DNA from: Calamus simplicifolius
Taxonomy: Eukaryota > Streptophyta > Magnoliopsida > Arecales > Arecaceae
DNA length: 64,000 bases
Reading direction: 5' to 3'
Assembly: GCA_900491605.1 (NCBI GenBank)
Contig: UESW01001876.1
Span: forward strand, 122,684-186,683
Part shown: piece by piece, positions 56,521-64,000 of the stretch
Layout of the letters: each line of letters opens with the position of its first letter
Numbering within the stretch: position 1 is the stretch's first letter
Notes under the pieces: model-generated
What the model saw: only the letters and a program-made list of their open reading frames with translations
Database searches by the model: none
What the model was told of the DNA's origin: nothing
Program-made: the position numbers and the translations under genes

Positions 56521-58172
56521 AAAAATAATTAAGTCTTATATTTAGGTACCCAAGCCTTCTTGGGTCCTTCATGGTTAGTAGCATAAAATATCGTTCCTTT
56601 GGAAACCCAAATTTTCTTGCTTTACTACTTAATTTTTTGTTACTGTTTCTTGCATCACATTCATAGGATTTATGGCCTTTCTTGTTACAATAATGACATG
56701 TAACATTATCTCTATTTTGTTCTTTTCTAAAAAAGTTTTTGACAAATTTTTGTTTTATGTTAGGTCTATATCCTAATCCAGCCTTATCAAATATAGCTCT
56801 TTGATTACTTAATAATAAATTAAGTTTTTCAGAACTATAAGTAAATTTATCAACAATATTCTTATATTTATCAACTTCCTTCTTTAATTTATCATTTTCA
56901 TTGGAAATTGATTCTTTTTCTTTTGTCAAATTTTCTTTTTCAGATTTTAGCATCTTAGTCTCATTAGTAAGATTATCTTTTTCTTTAATTAGAATTGAAT
57001 TATCATTTTTCAAAGATTTATATTTCTTTTTCAAAACTTTAAAATCATCTATAGTTCATTAAAGGCTTCAAATAATTCATCAAATGCAAACTCATCACTA
57101 GGGTTTTCGGAACTTACCTCGTTGTCGTCGTTTGCCATAAAGCAAATATTTGCAACTTCTTTTTGTTCTTCCTCTGAAGAGGATTCATCGCTGTCACTCC
57201 AGGTTGCATATATGCTTTCTTCTTCTTCTTGTAAGTCTTCTTCAATTGAGGACAATCGTATCTGAAGTGCCCCGGTTTTTACACTCATAGCATATCAAGG
57301 GGTCTTTCTCTTTGTCCTTGTCCTTTTCTTTTTCTTTTTCTCCTTCCATTTTAATTCCTGATTTCTTCTTGTGGAAGGGTCTCTTTCTTCTCATGAATTT
57401 TTTGAACTTCCTAGCTAGAAGAGCTGTCTCATCATCATCATCATTATCACTGCAGCTCTCCTCACTTTCTGCAGCCTTAAGAGCTATAGTCTTTTTCTTC
57501 TTAACATCTTCCTCTATGTGCTGCTTCATGGTTAGCTCATGGGTCATTAAAGATCCAAGTAGCTCCTCCAAGGGTAAAGTGTTGAGGTCCTTGGCTTCTT
57601 GGATTGCTGTCACTTTTGCTTCCCAAGTCTTGGTAGTGACCTAAGAATTTTGCTCAAGTTCAGAGTTAGTATAGGTCTTGCCTAGACTTTTCAAACCATT
57701 TACAATATCGGTGAATCTAGTATACATGCATGCTATAGTTTCAGTTTGCTCCATGCTAAATAATTCATATTTATGAACAAGAATATTTATCTTAGATTCT
57801 TTAACTTGGTTTGTACCCTCATGGGTAACTTCTAATATCCCATATCTCTTTTGCAGAATTACATGTAGATATACGATTAAATTCGTTTGCATCTAAGGAA
57901 CAATATAAGACATTCATGGCCTTAGCATTGAGCTGAGCCATTTTCCTATCATTATCATTCCAATCCCTTTCGGGCTTAGGAACAATAAAGCCATCAACAA
58001 TGTATGTGGGTGTGCTAGGTCCATTAATTATAACACTCCACAATTCATAATCAGAAGCTTGAATGAATATCCTCATTCTTGCTTTCCAATATGAATAGTT
58101 GGAACCATTAAACAAGGGAGGTCTATTTGTAGAATGACCTTCGGCAAATGAAGATCCAACTTGAGCTGCCAT
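56450..58172 (-). pseudogene. Copia gag with coiled coil and zinc knuckles
   Basis: ATG at 58172: MAAQVGSSFAEGHSTNRPPL, FNGSNYSYWKARMRIFIQAS, PERDWNDNDRKMAQLNAKAM, NVLYCSLDANEFNRIS, SKINILVHKYELFSM, FTDIVNGLKSLGK, LLGSLMTHELTMKQHIEE, a Lys-rich part, a first zinc knuckle (CYECK..GHF...C after a one-base shift near 57270), an acidic segment, a long Lys/Glu/Asn coiled coil (57030-56800) and a second knuckle CHYCNKKGHKSYECDAR (near 56670). A second knuckle after a coiled coil is typical of SIRE-lineage Gag. Frame changes near 57640, 57830 and 57270 break it. Confidence 0.8.
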
Positions 58173-58211
58173 TTGGATCTTTTGCTCTTGATCGTGCGAT
58201 CAAATAAACAA

Positions 58212-58234
58212 TGAGCACTTGCTCTGATACCAAT
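58212..58234 (-). other. Primer binding site of the nested copia element
   Basis: On the minus strand, directly after the 5' LTR, ATTGGTATCAGAGCAAG matches the 3' end of initiator methionine tRNA (TGGTATCAGAGC). Confidence 0.9.
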
Positions 58235-59728
58235 TGTTGGCCCAGATGGCAACCCAAGAGGGGGGGTGAATTGGGTTCTTTAAAAAATTTTAACTCCTTA
58301 AAAAAATATTGGCTTTGAGATAGATGAAATTAAATGCAATGTGAATATGAAGCACAAACAAGGAGATAGAGATAGAGATAATCGAAGCACGACAAACACA
58401 AAGATTTTATAGTGGTTCGGTGTATCCAACACCTACGTCCACTCCCAAGATTCACTTGGGTCCACACTATAATCCTCTTGATTACAGTCGAGTTATTTTC
58501 CAAGATCACAACTCACAACTTGTTGTTTCCTAGGGATCACAACGAACCCAGCCGATTTTCCGGGCTCACCAGCACAAAACCCTAAACTCAAGCTAATCTA
58601 GCTTGACCCGAGGTGTACAACCTCCACTAGTTCAATCCCCTTGATAGAACTAGCACAAACAAGAAAGAATAGTATTTTTCAATAATACAAAGCTCCTCAA
58701 ATGAGCAAATATTCAAAAATAAATGAATAGGGTTAGAAAAGCCTGTTTGAAGTAGATTGAATTTGAGCTTTTCTTCTTTTCTTCTTTTCCTCTTCTCTTT
58801 GGAGATGTTGAATCAGGCCTCAGCTTTGATTCGTTGCAAATGTTGCAGATGAGAAGTTGGAAAATCTTCAAAAACAGAGCTTCTTCTTCCTTTTTGAGAA
58901 TCCTCCGATTTTTCAAGTTTGAATGCCTTGGATTCCTCTTTGAGCTTTTTGGAGTGGAAGGATTTGAGTTTGAATACTTTTCTCTTGGATTTCAGGCTCA
59001 AGACTTGAATTTTTGATTTGAATATTCTCTCTATTTTTGTTTTTCTCCTCTTTTCAAAACGGGCGTTCTCCCCCTTTTATAGAATTTGTTTAATCTGTTT
59101 TTGGGAAGAAACTAGTCGTTGGAGTATACCTGGAAATAAAATATATCCGTTAGAAGTTAAGTAAAAAGAAAATTTACCGTTAGAGCTGATCTGGCATTTT
59201 AAAATTTCATCTCAGGCAGGTTGGAGTCGGCTCCAACTTTTCAGGTGTCGGCTCCAAGTCGTTTATCCAAAAATAGAAAGTTTTGAGTTGTTGAGGAGTC
59301 GGCTCCGAAAAAGTTAGGTGTCGGCTCGCCATCGTCAGGTGTCGGCTCCAAAAGACTGTGTGTGTCGGCTCCAAGATGCTAAAAAAACAAGCGTTTTGTC
59401 CCAGCATCGGAGTCGGCTCCAGACATTGTAAGTGTCGACTCCGAAACTCTGGGTGTCGGCTCCGAAACTCTAGGTGTCGGCTCCAGACCGTATCAAAAAT
59501 TAGAAGAATATTTGACTGGCCAAGGGGTCGGTTCCAGGATTCCTAGGTGTCGACTCCAGGTCCTGAAACTTTGAAACTTATGATTTGCAATTGATTTAAA
59601 ACACGTTTCTTAATATCTTTATATCGATCAAATATTTTTAAGCCTTGAAACACTTATCAAATCTATTAGTAATCAAATAAATATACTCAATTCCTTTATT
59701 AATAATCAAAATCAATAATGGGTCAACA
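58235..59728 (-). repeat. 5' LTR of the nested copia element
   Basis: 1494 bp, the partner of 49577-51063 and alike throughout. It should drive leftward transcription. It contains the second GGTGTCGGCTCC array (59221-59565). Confidence 0.93.
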
Positions 59729-59733
59729 CACAA

Positions 59734-60664
59734 GCTCGCAACATGTCCTCCAGAATCTGTATGGTCCTCTCTGATTGTCCATCTGATGGGGATGATAGGT
59801 TGTACTGAAGTTTAGTTTGGTTCACATGGCCTTATGAAGACTCTTCCAAAACTGGGACACAAACTTGGTATCTTTATCTGATACAATAGATATCGGGACA
59901 CCATGGAGTCTCACTATCTGCTTAATATACAAATTAGCCAATCTTTCACTAGAGACCCTAACTCTGAAAAGTAGGAAATGAGCTGATTTTGTTAGTCTGT
60001 CCACAATAACCCAAACCGCATCATTACTCCTGGGAGTTTTGGGCAGACCAGTCACAAAGTCCATTGTAATCTTTTCCCATTTCCACTATGGAATCATCAG
60101 AGACTGAAGAAGTCCCACATGCCTTTGATGCTCGGCCTTCACTCGCTGACACACCAAGCACTTGGCCACATACTGAGCAATCTCCCCTTTCATACCTTTC
60201 CACCAAAAAATTTCCTTTAAGTCTCTGTACATCTTAGTGCCACCTGGATGCATAGTATAGGGAGAGTAGTGAGCCTCCTTCAAAATTTCAGCCTTTAGTT
60301 CCTCAATGTTTGGCACACAGAGTCTTCCTTCAAATTTCATAGATCCATCATCCATTACATAAAATTCATTTTGAACTCCTGATAGCACAGCTTCTTTAAT
60401 CCTTTGTAGATCTGGATCTTCCATCTGGGAGGATTTGATTCTATCAACTAGGGTCGACTTGAGTACAAGTGCTGCAACAAGCCCATCAGACTGTTGTACT
60501 CTCAAACCAACCTCCCACCTCTTGAGATCTCTCAATATGTGAGGCTGGGAAGTAATCATAGAAGCTAACTCAGAAGAGGATTTTCTGCTCAAAGCGTCAG
60601 CCACTACATTGGCCTTCCCAGGATGATATTGTAGATTCAGGTCATAATCCTTCAATAGTTCCAA
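59734..60664 (-). pseudogene. Chromovirus integrase N-terminal and core part
   Basis: Zinc finger with HYSPYTMHPG and KCLVCQRVKAEHQ (H, H, C, C). Core: MDFVTGLPKTPRSNDAVWVI with the first Asp, GVPISIVSDKDTKFVSQFWK with the second Asp, a stop near 59830, a one-base frame change near 59795, then SDGQSERTIQILEDMLRAC with the Glu. The sequence stops at the copia insertion and resumes at 49576. Confidence 0.82.
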
Positions 60665-62025
60665 CCACCTCCTCTGCCTTAAATTCAGCTCCTTCTATAT
60701 GAAGATGTATTTTAGACTCTTATGATCTGTATACACATCACACGACACTCCATATAGATAATGCCGCCAAATCTTCAGAGCAAAAACCACAGCAGCCAAT
60801 TTCAGATCATGAGTAGGATAATTCTGCTCATAAGGTTTCAGTTGTCTGGAGGCATAAGCTATCATCCTTTCATTCTGCATCAGAACACATTCCAATCCTT
60901 TCCGAGAGGCATCAGTATATATAGTAAAACCTCAGGTCCTGTCGGAAGAACAAGAATGGGAGCTGACACCAGGCATTGCTTTAACTCTTGAAAACTTTTC
61001 TCACACTCCACTGTCCAGTCAAACTTCACTCGCTTTTGGGTTAAGCGAGTTAGGGGTAGAGCAATGCGAGAGAAATTCTCCATAATTTTACGGTAATACC
61101 CGGCTAACCCCAAGAAGCTTCTGACTTCTGCCACATTGGAAGGTCGGCTCTAGCTAATGATAGCTTTAATCTTTTTCGGGTCCACTGATACACCATCTTT
61201 AGAGATTATATGACTCAAGAAAGATACCTGGTCCAACCAAAACTCATACTTCTGCAGCTTGGCATAAAGCTTCTTCTCTCGAAGAATCTGCAGCATGATC
61301 CTCAGGTGGTCTTCATGCTCCTTATGGCTCTTGGAATATATCAGAATATCATCAATGAAAACCACCACAAACTGATCCAGATATAGCTTAAAAATTTTGT
61401 TCATTAAGTCCATGAATGCTGCTAGGGCATTAGTTAACCCAAACGACATCACCAAGAACTCATAGTGGCCATATCTGGTTCTGAATGCTGTCTTTGGCAC
61501 ATCCCCCTCCTTGACTTTGAGTTGATGGTACCTTGACCTGAGATCAATCTTTGAGAATATCCGGGCTCCTTGGAATTGATCAAACAAATCGTCAATCCTC
61601 GGCAGAGGGTACTTATTCCGCACTGTTACCTTATTGATTTCTCAGTAATCAATGCAGAGTCAAAGACTATCATCCTTCTTCTTAACAAATAAAACTGGAG
61701 CACCCCAAGGAGAAACACTGGGTCTGATAAATCCTCGATCTAGGAGCTCCTGCAATTGATCCTTCAGTTCCTTTAGCTCAGTCGGGGCCATGCGATAAGG
61801 GGCCTTGGATATAGGTCCAGTCCCAGGAACTAAATCAATGGAGAACTCGACTTCCCGGTATGGGGGCAAATCAGACAATTCATCTGGAAAGATATCGGGG
61901 AAATCTCGAGCTACTGGAATATCCTCCAACTTGGTCTCTTCCTGCTGAAGGTCCTTGACTACAGCAAGAAATCCTTGACCACCACTCATCAGATACCTTC
62001 CAGCCTGCATCGCTGTTATGAACAC
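60664..62025 (-). pseudogene. Chromovirus reverse transcriptase and RNase H
   Basis: N-terminal RT ([54 protein letters not shown]); after a TGA near 61641, the fingers-palm part: [33 protein letters not shown] (Arg for the usual Gly), [27 protein letters not shown] with both catalytic Asp. Then [20 protein letters not shown]; connection VRSFLGLAGYYRKIMENFSR; RNase [21 protein letters not shown] and [12 protein letters not shown], ending YHPGKANVVADALSRKS. Stops and shifts fall near 61641, 61150, 60900 and 60695. Confidence 0.85.
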
Positions 62026-62093
62026 CGAGGCTAGGTGTTTCTGACCACCAATAAACCGAATTCAGGCTGGTTTGGAATTTTGAAGTTGATAGT

Positions 62094-62402
62094 CTACCTG
62101 AAGCAGTCTACTGAAGCATGATAGGAGGCCAACCAATCCATTCCAAGAATAATATCAAAGAACTTCAATGGTAGGACAATGAGATCAGCATTCAACCTCC
62201 TATCCTCCAAGAAAATTGGGCAAGATTTGCATATTGTGTCAACTTTCATAACATCTCCATTTGGAAAAGTAATATGCAACTCTTGCTCCAGAGAACTAGG
62301 TGTCAATGATGCATTCTTGTCAAGATAGATGTCAGATATGAAAGAATGCATGGCACCCGGGTCAATTAAAGTTTGAGCATAAGTAGTACCCACTTTAATC
62401 AT
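62094..62402 (-). pseudogene. Chromovirus aspartic protease
   Basis: Frame with ALIDPGAMHSFIS, where the family consensus is DSGATHSF: the catalytic Asp is kept but the next residue is Pro. It continues to LPLKFFDIILGMDWLASYHA, the usual ILGMDWL end. The change after the catalytic Asp would probably harm activity. Confidence 0.75.
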
Positions 62403-62599
62403 TCCTGGACATAAGTGTAATTTATTTTAACATTACGGATTGAACCTAACTTTTAATTAACTATCAATGCATTGCACTAGATAAGAATGTAATACTAGAT
62501 ATAATATTAAAGGGTATACCCGTCACCATAGAATTAGAGGCGGCAGCGTCCTGCTGAGTGAGGTTGAAGACTCTTCCCTGGGTCCTCGGTGGCTGCTGT

Positions 62600-63735
62600 T
62601 GATACTGCTGGCTCATTCCTTGACTTGGAGAAGGCTGTTGATCCTTCTAAAAGGGATAGGTGGCAATCTTGTAATCAGTTTTCCCACAGACAAAGCAAGC
62701 ACCAGTCGATCTGTGGCAAGGCTTTCCAGGGTGGGAGTTACCATAATGAATGCAATGAGTCTCCTTGTTCTGTGGTTCAGCTGGGGCCTGATGTGCACCC
62801 TTCTTCTTGGCCTGAGCTGGGGATTGGCTAGAAGTAGGCCCTTTCCTCTTCCTCCGCTGCTCCCAATCTTTCGGAACAGCATTCATATCTCTCTCAATCA
62901 CTAAGGCCTTATTCACCACCGCACTGTAAGTGAGAAGCTCAAATGCATTGACTGCTTGCCTCAGCCTGGGTCGCAGTCCCTCAGTGAATTGGGTGATCTT
63001 GGCCATTTCATTGGTCACAATATTTGGAGCAAAATGGGCCAACCTGGTGAATTCAGCTTCATACTGGGCTACAGAAAGATCCTTTTGCTCCAATTTGATA
63101 AACTCGGATTCCATCTGTCTCTGTACACTCCTGGGAAAGTATTTGTCGAAGAATATCTCTCTAAACTCTTCCCAAGAAATAATCTGTCCATCCCGACGCT
63201 GTTCTTCAACTAACCACCAATCATAGGCTTCTCCCTGGAGAAGGTAGGTGGCAAATCTGATCCGCTCTATCTCCTGACTACCATGAGCTATAAAATCCTT
63301 CTCCATATCTCGCATCCACCGCTCAGCATCAATAGGGTTGGTGGATTTAGAGAAAGGGTCAGGGGCAAACTTCTTGAAGTTTGCAAAGCTGCGGCCAACC
63401 CCTATCTAGGATTGAGATGGAGTAGACTGGGTCAATGGTGGAGGATGAGTAGGTAAGGCTGGCTGAGTTTGTGGAGCAGGAGGGGTAGGCTGAGTCTGCG
63501 GGGTAGTGGGAGCAGGCTGAGTGGACAAGGCCTGTAGAATATGATGCTGCAAGTCTCGCATCGACTGCGCCATACCCGAGAGTACCTGAAGCATCTCGGT
63601 ATGGAGTTGCTGCTAATCAGTCCCAACTGAATTGGCAGGGGCAGCACCTCCGGTGGCTTCCAAACCTCCCGGTTGGCCAGCATTACCAACATGGGAACCC
63701 TCATCATTTTGTTGACTTCTAGTGCGATGTGCCAT
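62600..63735 (-). pseudogene. Chromovirus gag
   Basis: ATG at 63735 (MAHRTRSQQNDEGSHVGNAG), a TAG near 63615, a Pro/Thr/Gln-rich part (QPAPTTPQTQPTPPAPQTQ), a TAG near 63404, then the gag domain: MRDMEKDFIAHGSQEIERIR, FATYLLQGEAYDWW, WEEFREIFFDKYFPRSVQRQ, FIKLEQKDLSVAQYEAEFTR, FTEGLRPRLRQAV. A zinc-knuckle region ACFVCGKTDYKIATYPF has lost the His and last Cys of the CCHC pattern. Confidence 0.82.
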
Positions 63736-63891
63736 TCCTATCTCCTGATAAATTAGTTGTAATTAATATCATGATAAACTTTAAATATTAGGCTTTCAAA
63801 GCATAATATCTGAAATTTATAATTGTCTCAATGTTATATTAGTGTTTTGCATAAAGTGTCATCATGTATGTATCCCTAAGGTCATAACCTG

Positions 63892-63903
63892 GCTCTGATA
63901 CCA
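63892..63903 (-). other. Primer binding site of the chromovirus element
   Basis: The minus strand reads TGGTATCAGAGC eight bases after the 5' LTR end, complementary to initiator methionine tRNA. Confidence 0.9.
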
Positions 63904-63910
63904 CTAAAGC

Positions 63911-64000
63911 TGTCATGCCCCAGTCCCAAAACCCAAGCTAGGGTGACAACCCGCCGCATGTCAGGCATGCAAGGCATTTCGAACTTCATCACATAAATCA
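63911..64000 (-). repeat. 5' LTR of the chromovirus element (partial)
   Basis: The first 90 bp correspond to 46540-46630 of the 3' LTR with scattered substitutions (shared GCATGTCAGGCAT, AAGGCAT and CGAACTTCAT words). It continues beyond the window. Confidence 0.85.

Larger units (their letters stand above)
49577..59728 (-). mobile_element. SIRE-like Ty1/copia retrotransposon nested in the chromovirus integrase gene
   Basis: 10,152 bp with nearly identical LTRs (49577-51063 and 58235-59728). An initiator-Met PBS and PPT sit in the expected places, with gag, pol and an extra ORF on the minus strand. Flanking 5-mers on the plus strand are CACAG (left) and CACAA (right), a target duplication with one change. 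Removing the element and one copy of the duplication restores the chromovirus frame at RAC|VMDL. A few frameshifts have accumulated, but RT, integrase and RNase H active-site residues remain. Confidence 0.93.
46540..64000 (-). mobile_element. Chromovirus-type Ty3/gypsy retrotransposon (Tekay/Del-like), interrupted, runs off the window
   Basis: 3' LTR 46540-48728, PPT 48729-48745, pol split at 49576/59729, gag to 63735, initiator-Met PBS at 63892-63903 and the start of the 5' LTR at 63911-64000. The two LTR ends match (TGTCA(C/T)GC followed by related sequence with GCATGTCAGGCAT). A chromodomain-like segment follows integrase. Without the nested copia element it would be well over 7 kb. Several stops and frameshifts occur in gag and pol. 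Confidence 0.88.

Noticed and set aside
62589..63226. Plus-strand frames opposite the chromovirus gag
   Set aside because: They are antisense shadows of gag without promoter or homology, unlike the Tat antisense ORF.

Overview
The window is nuclear DNA of a flowering plant. It holds a two-exon plant ethylene receptor with GT..AG introns, long AT-rich spacers and dense nested transposons of plant lineages. GC-rich gene exons in AT-rich surroundings and the mix of Tat, chromovirus, SIRE-like and CACTA elements suggest a large-genome monocot, possibly a palm; the species is an inference. Only one gene looks like an ordinary host gene, a subfamily II ethylene receptor on the minus strand (9817-14824), and it carries an apparent one-base frameshift. 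A DUF604 (Fringe-like) glycosyltransferase pseudogene (45702-46502) and a lipin/PAH fragment captured by a transposon (about 31.5-32.5 kb) are the other host-derived sequences. Almost everything else is mobile DNA.

Layout. 1-2098: end of a small CACTA element with a TNPA-like remnant. 2099 to about 8250: decayed Ty1/copia element on the plus strand with no 5' LTR and a 3' LTR from 6427. 8.3-15.1 kb: the ethylene receptor; its 2.8-kb intron holds microsatellites, an older repeat and a Tourist-like MITE. 15.1-18.4 kb: AT-rich spacer with a hAT remnant. 18431-27028: Ty3/gypsy Tat-lineage element on the minus strand with both LTRs, PBS-side and PPT sequence, a 77-bp tandem repeat and an antisense accessory ORF with its own TATA box. 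28.4-29.5 kb: 59-bp tandem repeats leading into an LTR-like segment. 29732-41968: a structurally complete CACTA element of 12,237 bp flanked by the direct repeat ACT, encoding decayed TNPD and TNPA genes and carrying the PAH fragment between two TNPA exons. 42.1-45.5 kb: a second MITE copy and a Tat-lineage pol remnant with 86-bp tandem repeats, lying where the rest of the DUF604 gene should be. 46540 to beyond 64000: a chromovirus-type Ty3/gypsy element on the minus strand, split inside its integrase gene by a 10.15-kb SIRE-like Ty1/copia element (49577-59728).

The elements record an order of events: the chromovirus inserted first and the copia element later, into its integrase codons, leaving a 5-bp duplication (TTGTG/CTGTG). 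No transposon here keeps all its reading frames open, so mobilisation would need proteins supplied in trans. I saw no clearly new biological system. The best leads are the PAH capture inside the CACTA TNPA gene, the antisense ORF of the Tat element, the extra ORF and 12-bp motif array of the copia element, and the damaged receiver domain of the ethylene receptor.
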